NCBI GenBank assembly: GCA_965247965.1
Contig: OZ252053.1
Coordinates: forward strand, 4,588,001-4,652,000
Direction of reading: 5' to 3'
Length of the DNA stretch: 64,000 nucleotides
Origin: UBA7328 sp965247965
Lineage (GTDB): Bacteria; Bacteroidota; Bacteroidia; Chitinophagales; Saprospiraceae
Below the pieces are notes generated by a model. That model was given only the letters and a program-made list of their open reading frames with translations, made no database searches and was not told the origin of the DNA. A program made the translations under genes and the position numbers. Shown here one piece after another: positions 15,603-24,704 of this stretch; positions within the stretch are counted from its first letter, which is position 1; every line of letters starts with the position of its first letter.

Positions 15603-16769
15603 ATGATAAGAAGTTTATTAACATTACTGAGTGCACTTTGCCTTTCACTGCACGTGTTTGGGGTCACGTTCGGATGGAATGGAAATGGCGATGGGCTGAA
15701 CTGGGATGATCCCAATAATTGGGAAGACATGATGATGGCAATGCCAGGAGTTCCTGGTGTTGGTGATATAGCCGTTATAACTCCTTTTCCTGCATCCGCT
15801 CCGGCTACTGTGCAAATCAGGAATGCACAATTTGCGCAAAGCGTGGAAATATCGATGGGCTCTACACTCAACATCGTATCCGGAAGCCTCACTATTAACA
15901 ACAATAACACTGGCGATGGGATCGACATCGATGACGGCAATCTTAATATATCTGCGGGTGCAGTGGTCACTATTGATAGTACGTTCGATCATGGTATTAT
16001 CGCATCCGGACCGGTTCAGATTAATAATGCAGGGACACTAGTAATTAATAATTCAGCGCAATTTGGACTTGAATTTTTTTTAGTTGCAAGTAATGTTACT
16101 CTTATAAACGATGGCACGTTTACCATTTCAAATTATGGGGACGAGGCGATAAGCATTGATGGAGATGGTTCATTCACGAATAATGGGACATTAAATATCG
16201 ATCAGAATGGTACGTATCAAGGGGATGAAGCCATAGACCTTGATGGAATCAATGCTTCGTTCACCAACAATGGTACAATAAATATTGTAGACGTCGACTT
16301 GGTAGAAGCCATAGATATAAGTGGTTTATTCACAAATAATTGTTTGATCAATGTTGGAAATAAAGTGACAAATACTGACAATGCAATCCAAGTAAAGGCT
16401 CCGAATGGCAGACTTAACAACGCAATGTGCGGAGTAATCAACGTAACATCTGGCCACCCAATAGATAACAAAGGTATTATTGAAAATAGCGGGATAATTA
16501 CCACAGTTTTCACAGGAGAAAATGACAACGATGCCACATTTATCAATAATAGCGTAATCGCTTCGCCCAACGGCATATTTCGGCTGGAGGTAGGTAATAA
16601 CCCGATTTTAGGATTCGGCAGTATACGTCCCGACCCCATACCCGCTCCTTTCAACTACATCTGCTCCAAAGGCACACCGACCCTTTCTTAATGGGGATTA
16701 ATCGCTCTTGCTCTATCTATGGCAATCATAGGTGTGTTAGGCATCAGACAGAGGAGCTCAGCTACCTGA
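15603..16769 (+). pseudogene. Secreted repeat protein with IPTL-CTERM signal split by a stop codon
   Basis: A protein with an N-terminal signal peptide (MIRSLLTLLSALCLSLHVFG) and a beta-helix-like body rich in short repeats of the form F(T)NNGTLNI, typical of extracellular passenger domains. The open frame stops at TAA 16689-16691 after TPTLS. The same frame continues past the stop for 25 codons, beginning WGLIALALSMAIIGVLG and then the basic cluster RQR, ending at TGA 16767-16769. Together this reads TPTLS-stop-WG..., an IPTLxxWG C-terminal sorting signal with a stop where Glu is usual (GAA to TAA, one base). Without the tail the product would be released rather than processed by the matching sortase. 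The start and body look intact, so the lesion is recent or an assembly error. Confidence 0.75.
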
Positions 16770-17538
16770 CCGATGCTACCTTTTCCCTCGTAGCCACATC
16801 TTCAAAAGTCTCATCGTACTGAGGTGCCATGGTACCCATCACCCTGTCCCAAAAAGTAAAATAAAGGCCATAGCTGTTGTCAAAGTGGTGGTGATGAAGG
16901 TTGTGGTGCGTAGAAGTATTGATCCACCTTCCGAACCAATGTCTGTTAAATCCTTTCGGATAAATTTCAAATCCGAGATGCCCGTAAACATTGTAAAAAA
17001 TCTGGAATAAGAAAAACCAGGCAACTGCCGAAATATGAACTGGCATAACAAAAACTATGATCGGAAATATCATGGCCTCGAAAATCGCTTCGATTGGATG
17101 AAATGCATAAGCTGCCCAAGGAGATGGATTGGTCGATTTATGGTGCGTTAGGTGTGCGTATTTGAAGATCTTTGGATGGTGCAAACCTCTGTGCATCCAA
17201 TAGAAATAGGTATCGTGCATGACGAGCATAATGGGAAATGTAAACGCATAGTACCATAACGGTTGCTCGCCGAAATCCCAATACAACTGAGTGTATTTGG
17301 ATATAGGTGATTCGATGATGGTCATGCCAACAAAGGCAAATACGACCAGGGTCAATGCAGAATAACCGAACTCTCTGTAATAGTCTTTATTAGAGGGCCA
17401 GTTAAGCTGAATTTTTTTATAGCTCCATTTCTTTCTGAAGAAATAATAGAATAGGGTAAAGAAGATGGTCCCAGCCATCAGGTAATTGAAAAATTCGGAA
17501 AAGTAGTGGCCTAAAAAAGTCTTAATGAACTCCAACAT
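16762..17538 (-). CDS. Sterol desaturase / fatty acid hydroxylase family protein
   Basis: An integral membrane di-iron enzyme of 258 residues. Three to four transmembrane segments precede and follow the histidine clusters: HDTYFYWMHRGLHH (about 130-143), HLTHH near 150, and HHNLHHHHF near 216. The family hydroxylates or desaturates sterols, carotenoids, fatty acids or sphingoid bases using O2; the substrate is unknown. Its 3' end overlaps the terminal part of the IPTL-CTERM gene by 8 bases, tail to tail. A short-chain dehydrogenase gene lies 24 bases upstream in the same direction, so the two probably form an operon. Confidence 0.88.
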   Translation of the reverse strand: MLEFIKTFLGHYFSEFFNYLMAGTIFFTLFYYFFRKKWSYKKIQLNWPSNKDYYREFGYSALTLVVFAFVGMTIIESPISKYTQLYWDFGEQPLWYYAFTFPIMLVMHDTYFYWMHRGLHHPKIFKYAHLTHHKSTNPSPWAAYAFHPIEAIFEAMIFPIIVFVMPVHISAVAWFFLFQIFYNVYGHLGFEIYPKGFNRHWFGRWINTSTHHNLHHHHFDNSYGLYFTFWDRVMGTMAPQYDETFEDVATREKVASVR

Positions 17539-17562
17539 CTATAGCGTAATTTGCGTATAAAT

Positions 17563-18366
17563 TTAGGCCTTTCTCAACTTGGCAGCCATTTTTTCAAGCA
17601 TAGTATAATACACTCCAGGAAGGAAATTGCGCAGTTTGACCGAGTGGATTTCTTTGCCTCCTACGAAACTCTCTTTTTTGTTTTTCAAAATCGCCATTAG
17701 GATGTGGCGGGCGCATTTTTCGGCGCTTATGCCTTGTGCCTGGTTTTTGTCCATTACTCCGTGTTTTTTGCCTTGTGCCCCGATCGCGTTAATGGAAATA
17801 TCTGTTTTGATATAGCCAGGACAAATGATGTTAACTTGTATGCCATCCGCTGCTATTTCGGCCCGTAAGGCATCGTACCAGCCGTGAAGCGCATGCTTTG
17901 ATGCTGAATAAGCTGAGCGTAAAGGAGTGCTCAACTTGCCCGTTACACTGCTGATTACAGCAATGGCGCCGTTCTTTCTTTTGATCATATGTGGAAGTAA
18001 AGCTCTAACAATAGCTATGTTTCCGAAGAAATTGACGTCAAAGATTTTTTTGTCGATTTCTAAATTTGATTCGGTGATAAGACCTCTTTGTGAAATGCCG
18101 GCATTGTTGATAAGGATGTGAATCTCGCCCGCTTTTGCAATGGCCTCTTTTGTTTTAGTTGAAATCGTAGAATGATCTGCTACGTCCATGGGGAGAATGT
18201 GTACTTCAGAGGCTCCTACACATTGATTTTTGACCTCTGCTAATTTAGTTTCATTTCTGGCAGATAAAATAAGTGAAGCGCCTTCTTTAGCAAATTCTAT
18301 TGCGCAGGCCGCTCCTATTCCACTTGAAGCACCAGTTATCCAAACGGTTTTGTTTTTTAAATTCAT
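17563..18366 (-). CDS. Short-chain dehydrogenase/reductase (DHRS7-like)
   Basis: An NAD(P)-dependent oxidoreductase of 267 residues with the Rossmann motif TGASSGIG (11-18), NNAG near 90, a catalytic Ser in VISSVTG and YSASK near 157-161. The C-terminus (GVYYTMLEKMAAKLRKA) resembles DHRS7-type membrane-associated SDRs acting on steroids or retinoids. I use the ATG at 18364-18366; a TTG one codon earlier is in frame. It is the upstream gene of the pair with the sterol desaturase, which suggests joint action on a lipid substrate. Confidence 0.87.
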   Translation of the reverse strand: MNLKNKTVWITGASSGIGAACAIEFAKEGASLILSARNETKLAEVKNQCVGASEVHILPMDVADHSTISTKTKEAIAKAGEIHILINNAGISQRGLITESNLEIDKKIFDVNFFGNIAIVRALLPHMIKRKNGAIAVISSVTGKLSTPLRSAYSASKHALHGWYDALRAEIAADGIQVNIICPGYIKTDISINAIGAQGKKHGVMDKNQAQGISAEKCARHILMAILKNKKESFVGGKEIHSVKLRNFLPGVYYTMLEKMAAKLRKA

Positions 18367-18497
18367 CAATTTTTTATTTAACAGAAACCTGTCAGGCCCT
18401 GAAGGCCCACATACCTTAGGCAGGGGTAACTCATTCAGGGCAAGTTTTGTAAAGTAATATTAGAACTATCCTGATTAATTGAAGTTCAAAATAATGG

Positions 18498-18520
18498 AAA
18501 CCTGAGAGGTTTTATTTTTT
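18498..18520 (+). terminator. Short hairpin with T-run
   Basis: AAACCT-GAG-AGGTTT is followed by TATTTTTT. It lies in the 413-base gap 18367-18779. A related half-copy (AAACCTGTCAGG) occurs near 18382, so it may be one of the AAACCTGNCAGGTTT palindromes common in Bacteroidota intergenic DNA. Confidence 0.4.
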
Positions 18521-18525
18521 GAATT

Positions 18526-18627
18526 ATGGCAGAACCACTAAAATGGATTATCAAACATGCGATCAGGAATTATCGGAAAAAGGAGATTGCTTGGGCGATC
18601 GAGCTTACAGAAATGATGAGTACATAG
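18526..18627 (+). other. Possible small ORF in intergenic region
   Basis: An ATG-initiated frame of 33 codons (MAEPLKWIIKHAIRNYRKKE...) encodes a basic helix. I recognise no family. The rest of the gap (18628-18779) holds GC-rich inverted repeats such as CCCGAC ... GTCGGG (18742-18764) and no gene I can support. Confidence 0.2.
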
Positions 18628-18779
18628 ATTTAACCGGATCATTGGGCCCGCCCGACCGTGTCATACGGGCAGGCTTGGAATGAAATGGAAAGCAGCCCGC
18701 CAGACTGGATGGCTCACCGATCCCGACTTCGTCAGGCCTGTCCCGACAAGTTGTATTCGTCGGGGGCTCAATAATCCAA

Positions 18780-19754
18780 TCACACCGTCACCACCACTTT
18801 CCCCCTGACCTCTCGATTCCTCAATGCTTCGATGGCATTGGAGGCCTCTTCCAACGGATAATGGCCGTGGATATGTGGCTTGACCTTGCCCGATTTATAC
18901 CATTCCAGTAACTGCAGATTATTATCGATCATACCTTGCGGGTTCTGCTGGCCGAATCTACCCCAAAATACGCCCACAATACTGTTGCCTTTGAGAAGAG
19001 GCAGATTCAGTGGAATTTTTGGAATTTCACCGGCCGCAAAACCAATCACCAAAAATCTCCCCTTCCATGCTGTGGCTCTTAGCGCCGCTTCCGAATAATC
19101 TCCCCCCACAGGATCGTAAACCACATCTGCGCCTTTACCATCAGTCAACTCTTTCAGACGTTCCTTTAGGTTTTCTGTTGTGTAATTGATGGTTTGCTCT
19201 GCGCCGTATTCTTTGCACAATTCTAATTTTTCTGCTGTTGACGCTACAGCAATTACCTTAGCACCCATAACTTTTCCTAGTTCTACTGCGGCTAACCCTA
19301 CTCCTCCTGAGGCTCCGAGTACCGCTAGCGTTTCGCCATTTTGAAGATCTGCCCGATCTTTTAACGCGTGCAAAGAAGTACCATAAGTCATCAAAAATGC
19401 CGAAGCAACATCATGCGGCATTCCCTCAGGTTTTGGATATACCGAATTTTGATGGACGGAGACATATTCCGCCATGCCTCCCGAACCTGTCAAAACGACA
19501 ATTTCCTGTCCTTTTTTGTACTTCGTTACTTCCTCTCCTACTTCCTCGACTATCCCTGAAATCTCTCCCCCCGGAGAAAATGGAAAAGGAGGTTTGAATT
19601 GATAAATGCCCTGGACTATTAAAACATCCGGAAAGTTGACCCCGCATGCCTTTACTTTTACCAGTACTTCTTTGGGCTTTGGTTTTGGCACTGGGACTTC
19701 TCCTATTTTGAGTGTCAAGGGCAATCCCCATTTTTCACATATTAATGCTTTCAT
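18780..19754 (-). CDS. NADPH:quinone reductase-like zinc-free alcohol dehydrogenase family protein
   Basis: A medium-chain dehydrogenase/reductase of 324 residues from ATG 19752-19754 (MKALICEKWG). A longer frame from 19799 adds 15 non-conserved residues. The substrate domain is residues 1-130 and the nucleotide domain shows LAVLGASGGVGLAAVELGK with the Rossmann glycines. The structural-zinc cysteines of alcohol dehydrogenases are absent, as in the quinone oxidoreductase branch. It probably reduces enones or quinones with NADPH. Single gene facing the small membrane protein gene. Confidence 0.88.
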   Translation of the reverse strand: MKALICEKWGLPLTLKIGEVPVPKPKPKEVLVKVKACGVNFPDVLIVQGIYQFKPPFPFSPGGEISGIVEEVGEEVTKYKKGQEIVVLTGSGGMAEYVSVHQNSVYPKPEGMPHDVASAFLMTYGTSLHALKDRADLQNGETLAVLGASGGVGLAAVELGKVMGAKVIAVASTAEKLELCKEYGAEQTINYTTENLKERLKELTDGKGADVVYDPVGGDYSEAALRATAWKGRFLVIGFAAGEIPKIPLNLPLLKGNSIVGVFWGRFGQQNPQGMIDNNLQLLEWYKSGKVKPHIHGHYPLEEASNAIEALRNREVRGKVVVTV

Positions 19755-19916
19755 ACTGTAATCAATTAAAGCAATTTTATCAAAACCTAATAATACCATT
19801 TATTAGAACAGTCATTGTATAAATTATGTGAATTTTTATGCGTCTCCGAGGTAGCTCTCAAATTGATAAAACTGCGTGAGATTGTTATATTTGTACTACG
19901 GAGGATACAATAAGCA

Positions 19917-20330
19917 TTGAAAAACAGCCTGGGCAAAAATTACTTTTTTGACGCTAAGATGGGCTTTATAGGCGCATTTGCCATGGGGGTTATTGTCTAT
20001 TTTATCAATGCCGATCACGATCCTTCAGGTGCCGTAATAGCTGCGTCGAAGCAATTCTTTTATACCTTTTTTATTGGTGGATTTTTTACCAAAATGGTGG
20101 AGAATCTCGCGATTACATGGGATGATAAAACACTTTCAGTTTTTCTGGCAATCGTCATTCCAGCACTTCTTACAATCACCCTTACCTTTATTATGCACAA
20201 CCTAAAAGGCACTCCTGAACCCATTAATTCTACGATTCCGACTACTTTTCTGGCTCCTTTGAGTTTTAGTGTTTGGGCGATATTGAAGCGGATCGAGTAC
20301 GATAAGATGGCTTTAGAGGATTTTGTTTAA
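19917..20330 (+). CDS. Small inner-membrane protein of unknown function
   Basis: A 137-residue protein with three to four hydrophobic segments (MGFIGAFAMGVIVYFI, FFYTFFIGGFF, LAIVIPALLTITLTFIM, PLSFSVWAILK). The start is TTG at 19917; an internal ATG after 14 codons is an alternative. No motif is recognised. A GC-rich hairpin (CCCCTAAAGGGG near 20346) follows 15 bases after its stop and may end transcription. Confidence 0.6.
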   Translation: MKNSLGKNYFFDAKMGFIGAFAMGVIVYFINADHDPSGAVIAASKQFFYTFFIGGFFTKMVENLAITWDDKTLSVFLAIVIPALLTITLTFIMHNLKGTPEPINSTIPTTFLAPLSFSVWAILKRIEYDKMALEDFV

Positions 20331-20451
20331 CTCGCACGTCGAACCCCTAAAGGGGAGCCGCTCGCAGATTCAATGGATCTTCCACACATTGCTTTTGCTT
20401 CCAAACAAATTGCATCAAAAGGAATCATGCTACAACACGCATAATTAATAA

Positions 20452-20580
20452 ACAAACAGAATAGATGATCATGAAGTTTGGTATTACAAGATTGACAACC
20501 TCCGACATGATTATCCTTCTATTGAAAAACACGGAATAAAGACAAGTGAATTGATTTGCGAATTTTTTAGTCAATTTTAA
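20452..20580 (+). pseudogene. C-terminal remnant of an alpha/beta hydrolase
   Basis: An open stretch of 42 codons without a start reads HEVWYYKIDNLRHDYPSIEK, then TSELICEFFSQF and a stop. This resembles the C-terminal end of polyhydroxybutyrate-depolymerase-like esterases, where a Y-x-I-x-x-x-x-H-x-W/Y-P catalytic His block precedes an SELIWEFF helix. The upstream bases 20331-20451 hold no continuation. I regard it as a gene remnant. Confidence 0.35.
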
Positions 20581-20592
20581 GAGTGGAAATTC

Positions 20593-22305
20593 CTACAATT
20601 TCCTTAACTCCTTCTTCAAGATCTTACCCGTAGCGCTCATAGGTAAAACATCCAATATTTCTACCTCCCTTGGATACTTATAAGCGGCTAGCTGATCTTT
20701 TGTCCACGACTTTATTTCTTCGGGTGTACCACTAGTGCACCAGGCACTAAATCCTGACCCCCATGAAACTTGTTCTTTCCCTCCTGCTCGGCGTTGGAAA
20801 AATCCTCATTATGCTTAGGCATAACTCCGGTTTTTCCGCCTTGATCAGAAGAAAAATAACTTTGTTTATGAGGTTCATTACTTAATGCCTAATGCACTAG
20901 CTCCATCCTTAAGAACAACATATGCTTTAATCTCTTCACCCATTTTTTCATCTGGAATACCAATTACTGCGACGAGAGACACTGCAGGATGCTTGATTAT
21001 CGTCTCTTCTACTTCCCTTGGATATATGTTAAGCCCGCCTCTGATGATCATATCTTTTGTGCGGTCCACAATGAAGTAATAACCTTCTTCATCTTTGATA
21101 GCCACATCTCCTGAGTACAGCCAACCGTTCTTAATGGTCTTAGCATTCGCTTCCGGTTTTTTGTAATAACCTCTTGTTACATTATGGCCTTTGTAGATCA
21201 GCTCTCCACGCTCGCCTATCGGTACTTCGTTGCCTTCATCATCTACTATTTTGACACTGACGCCCCAGACAGCCTTACCTACCGAACCAGGTATACGCTT
21301 AATATTCATGCGGTTAAAAGTAACAATGGGCGAACCTTCACTCATGCCATATCCTTCCAGGATAGGTACCCTAAATCTCTTTTCAAAATCTTCCAAGACC
21401 TTCATCGGAAGTGAAGCTCCTCCCGATACACAAACGCGTAAATTTTTGGATATTTTATCATAATCAAAATTTGGCTCAGTATAACTATTCAATCCCCAAT
21501 ACATCGTTGGCACACCAGCATAGACCGTCACATTATGCTTTTGCATCAAACGGAAAACTTTGTCCGCTTCAAATCTCGGAAGCAAGATGACATGACATCC
21601 CCTATAGAGTCCTGCATTCATAATGCAAGTCATAGCGAAGATGTGGAATAGGGGCAAGACACAAAGCAACACGTCCTCATCCGTCGCCTGAAATAAATCA
21701 GCAGAAAGTACACAGTTGCAAAACAGATTTGAGTGAGAAAGTTCGGCTCCTTTCGGTCTACCCGTAGTTCCAGAGGTGTAGATAATCACCGCCGTGTCAT
21801 CGGCTCCGGTCATTGCACTTTCGAGTTCAGGAGATTGATTGGCCATTAGACTTCCGAGCGTAGGAACCCCATTTATCGGAGATGCGTCTGTAGGTTTTGC
21901 GGTGATGGCGTATAGTTGTGCGCATGTTTCTACTTCACTAAATCCGGCATGACCCATTTCCAACATAGGCAGATCAGGACTCCCCACAAAACAGAAATAA
22001 GCTTTAGCCTCACTATCTTGAAGATGGTAGGCGATTTCATCTTTTTTAAGAAGAACACTTAAAGGCACTACTGTCGCTCCCGCTTTAAGAATGCCGAAAT
22101 AGATCATCGGAAAATAAGGAAGATTGAAGCAACTTAAAGCTACTTTATCGCCTTGATTTATGCCATTAGCAATCAATCCATTTGCTATTTGATTGGCAGC
22201 TTTGTTGATTTCATCGTAGGTGAATGTGGAATCTCCAAATGTGAATGCCGGTGCATCTGGTGTTCGCGTTGCAGCCCCTTCGAGTATTACGGATAGGTTT
22301 AACAT
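20593..22305 (-). pseudogene. Long-chain acyl-CoA synthetase (AMP-ligase) split by a MITE
   Basis: The first 473 codons encode an adenylate-forming enzyme: TAVIIYTSGTTGRPKGAELS is the phosphate loop, GGASLPMKVLE, GYGMSEGSP, and the hinge YSGDVAIKDEEGYYFIVDRTKD. The frame then enters inserted DNA at 20896 and stops at 20878. Beyond the insert (20593-20731) the missing end continues: GTPEEIKSWTKDQLAAYKYP, then the final PMSATGKILKKEL and a stop. Removing the insert and one CTAG copy restores a seamless frame reading GASGTPEEIK. The truncated product lacks the C-terminal lysine (GK in ATGKIL) required for adenylation, so it should be inactive. The gene would have made about 525 residues, normal for FadD-type enzymes. 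Confidence 0.88.
20736..20896. mobile_element. 161-bp MITE with CTAG target duplication
   Basis: The insert is flanked by CTAG on both sides (20732-20735 and 20897-20900). Its ends are imperfect inverted repeats of about 24 bases: TGCACCAGGCACTAAATCC at the left and, reading inward from the right, TGCATTAGGCATTAAGTAA. It has no gene. A small internal palindrome (TTATGC-TTAG-GCATAA) is present near the middle. A 4-bp YTAR-type target is typical of the IS5 group, which could supply the transposase; no autonomous relative is visible in this window. Confidence 0.85.
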
Positions 22306-22360
22306 AGTTTTCTTATTTTCTGTGAATGCGAATAAAAGGAATATTTTTGGAAAGAGAGAA

Positions 22361-22395
22361 GACAGAAGACAGAAGACAGATGACAGATGACAGAG
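22361..22395 (+). repeat. Heptanucleotide tandem repeat (5 units)
   Basis: Five consecutive 7-base units of GACAGA(A/T/G) run from 22361 to 22395, at or just before the start of the DUF1415 gene. Seven is not a multiple of three, so a change in copy number would shift any frame that begins upstream. Confidence 0.85.
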
Positions 22396-22943
22396 ATGAT
22401 AAGGCGGTCGAAATCTATATTAACCACGTAAAAAAGTGGATCAAAGAATTCGTCATCGAATTGAATCTTTGTCCGTTTGCCAGCCACCCTTTCGAGAATG
22501 ATTTGATCAAATATTTAGTCATTGACTTTGAGTCGATTGAGGAGTTTGTAACTGGTTATTTCTCTGAGTTGCAGGTTTTAAGGAATGTTGGAATGAATGA
22601 GGTTTCTACTACATTGATCATTGTTCCTAAAGGTTTGCAGGACTTTCTATTTTACCTCGACGTATTTCAAACGTGCCAGGATGTTTTAGATCGCTCGGAA
22701 GTGAGTGGGGTGATACAATTGGCCAGTTTTCATCCTGAGTATCAATTCGATAGAACTAAAAAGGGTGATGTTACGAATTATACCAATCGGTCGCCTTATC
22801 CCATGATTCATCTTTTGAGATGTGATGAGGTGGAGGAAGCCATTCGGGCATATGGAGATGCCGAGGGGATTCCGAAAAGGAATCAGACGTTGATGCGGAG
22901 TTTGGGTGCCGCGTCTCTTCTACAAATCACAAGAAGCGATTAG
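22380..22943 (+). CDS. DUF1415 family protein
   Basis: A cytoplasmic protein of about 187 residues from ATG 22380, which lies inside the heptamer repeat. An upstream in-frame ATG at 22326 would add 18 residues encoded largely by the repeat. The family signature is FVIELNLCPFA, followed by SGVIQLASFHPEYQFDRT, TNRSPYPMIHLLRCDEVEEA and IPKRNQTLMRSLG. The function of DUF1415 is unknown. The gene diverges from the acyl-CoA synthetase pseudogene, with only about 20 bases between the outermost possible starts. Confidence 0.85.
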   Translation: MTDDRDDKAVEIYINHVKKWIKEFVIELNLCPFASHPFENDLIKYLVIDFESIEEFVTGYFSELQVLRNVGMNEVSTTLIIVPKGLQDFLFYLDVFQTCQDVLDRSEVSGVIQLASFHPEYQFDRTKKGDVTNYTNRSPYPMIHLLRCDEVEEAIRAYGDAEGIPKRNQTLMRSLGAASLLQITRSD

Positions 22944-23263
22944 GTTGTAGATTGAGCGGCGGCCTGCCTTGTCGGATAAAAGAACTTGGCAATCCATTGG
23001 AAACATGGGCAAACACACCCAAAACCCACGACTTCAGTTGTGGGACAGATAATGCCTGAATCCAATAACCGAACCTTATAGGCGTCATTGTTTTCCCATT
23101 GAAAAATGATTCGATATTGGACATTGACTCGAATACTCCAAAACCCCTTAAGGTTTCGTTTCAATTTTTCAAGTGCGTTTCCGGGCGACAATCGCAAGTC
23201 ATTAATATTTCCGGCTGCATCAAGGATTACCAATTTCTCCCGTGTTCTTACCTGCAAATGCAT
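22940..23263 (-). pseudogene. Truncated HigB-type toxin
   Basis: The frame encodes LVILDAAGNINDLRLSPGNA, then LKGFWSIRVNVQYRIIFQWE and NDAYKVRLLD, the core and end of HigB (RelE/ParE superfamily) toxins. The first 30-35 residues, including the lysine-rich first helix, are missing. After LLD the frame runs into unrelated sequence instead of the usual YH end. No higA antitoxin gene is adjacent. The remnant lies 8 bases from the end of another broken gene. It is very unlikely to be functional. Confidence 0.6.
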
Positions 23264-23271
23264 GGCAAATT

Positions 23272-23926
23272 TTATCCTAAAGCCATTTTCCCTGCAATAT
23301 CCTCCAATATCAACAACGAATCATGCTTAATCGTACCAAAAATCCCGCCCAATTTATAATTATCATATCCAAGAAAATACAATCCCTTTCGCTCACCTTG
23401 ACCTATCTTCTCTTTAGGAAGTCCCCTAGCATCGAATAAATCTTTTGTGAAGCTCAGAAAGTCTTGAATCCTTGCATGGTATCCGGTGGCTAGTATTATA
23501 CCGTCGTAGTCTTCCTGAGATGCACCCTCAAAAATGACCCCGTTCTCTGTGAATTCTTTGATATTCTTTTGCACTTTGATCTTTCCCGCTTTGATTGCCT
23601 TTGCCGTACCAATATCGATTACAGGTGTTTTTCCAGTTTGTTTGAGTTGGGCGGCAGGATGCATTTTTGATATTCTCAGACCGTATTTTGAAAGATCCAG
23701 TAACGAAACTTCTGATCTGTGTCCCTAACCAATCGCCAAGACCAAAAGGAAGTTTGTCCAGTTTTTTGGCGGTGAGTTGTATTGGTTGTCCATTGACGTC
23801 TCGGGGAATGATGCTGATCTCACCTCCCACTGATATATGAGCATCCACGTCGTTTTCACAAAGGTCAAGCGCTATCTCTGCCCCCGTGTTTCCCATGCCG
23901 ACTACGACTACCTTTTTCCCTTTGAT
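23272..23926 (-). pseudogene. Flavin monooxygenase, truncated and frameshifted
   Basis: Two overlapping frames together encode the second half of a flavin-containing monooxygenase. The first gives the NADPH Rossmann motif GKKVVVVGMGNTGAEIALDL and reaches about 23700. The other resumes with LLDLSKYGLRI, GKTPVIDIGTAKAIKAGKIK and the family signature DGIILATGYHA. The frame changes near 23703-23708, probably by one missing base. The N-terminal FAD-binding half is absent; the DNA there belongs to a different gene on the other strand. Not functional as it stands. Confidence 0.7.
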
Positions 23927-23930
23927 TATT

Positions 23931-24529
23931 ATGAAATTAATCACTAAAATCAATCACGAAGATGTAGCTCTTTGGAAATTTGGCTACAGCCCTTTCGGCA
24001 AACCAAAAATGTACGTGCACATCTTCCTGATACACGGTCTGCTTATTGATACCGGACAATCACATCTCAAAAAGGAAATCATAAAAACGCTCGAATCGAA
24101 ACCCCCGGGCATGCGCTAGATCATATTTGTCTGTATGAAAGAAACAATGGCTGGCTATTTTCAGGAGATATGTATATCAACGACTACATCAAAATATTTA
24201 TGCGATCGGAAAAAATTGGCGAGCAGATCACCTCTATTCAAAAATTACTCAAACTTGATTTTGATGTCCTTTTCTGCAATCACAATCCTTAATTAAAAAA
24301 TGGCAAAGAAAAGCTGCGGAACAAACTTCAATTTCTTCAGGATTTTTATGATAAAGTCAGGAATGAACATGAGAAAGGCTTGAGCGTTAACGAAATCATG
24401 AAGGCTCTTGACCTAAAGGAGAATTATTTTGCAAAAGCGTTTTCACTTGGTGAATTGAGCAGGGTAAATATGGTCAAATCTGTAATTGATTCTTTGTCAA
24501 TAGAACGCGCCAACCTGCCGGACAACTAG
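23931..24529 (+). pseudogene. MBL-fold hydrolase with internal deletion and stop
   Basis: The start (MKLITKINHEDVALWKFGYS, HGLLIDTGQSH) is the N-terminus of a metallo-beta-lactamase-fold protein. At about 24105-24110 the sequence jumps frame to PGHALDHICLYE and GWLFSGDMYI, the third and fourth motifs of the same fold. About 100 codons that should carry the HxHxDH zinc motif are gone. A TAA (24290-24292) interrupts FCNHNP-stop-LKNGKEKL, and the tail then runs to TAG 24527-24529. It overlaps the start of the monooxygenase remnant's region on the opposite strand. Confidence 0.7.
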
Positions 24530-24704
24530 GGAAAACACGGGCTTCGTCGCTATAAGCTTTGGGGGCGAGCGATTCGACAGAGATTTACAGATATTTGATG
24601 GCAGAATCAGTGTTAATCCGTTGCGCCTGTGGCATCCGCCTTCTATTCTCCTAAACACTCAATTTAATTCTTATTTTGGCGGACTCAATTCTGAGATTGC
24701 GATT

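Noticed and set aside
16762..22305. A lipid or carotenoid biosynthetic gene cluster
   Set aside because: The desaturase, SDR, quinone reductase and acyl-CoA synthetase are in the same direction but separated by large gaps, a plus-strand membrane-protein gene and a broken gene; only the desaturase-SDR pair looks like an operon.
22940..23263. Intact HigB toxin
   Set aside because: The first helix and the usual C-terminal end are missing and no antitoxin gene is adjacent.
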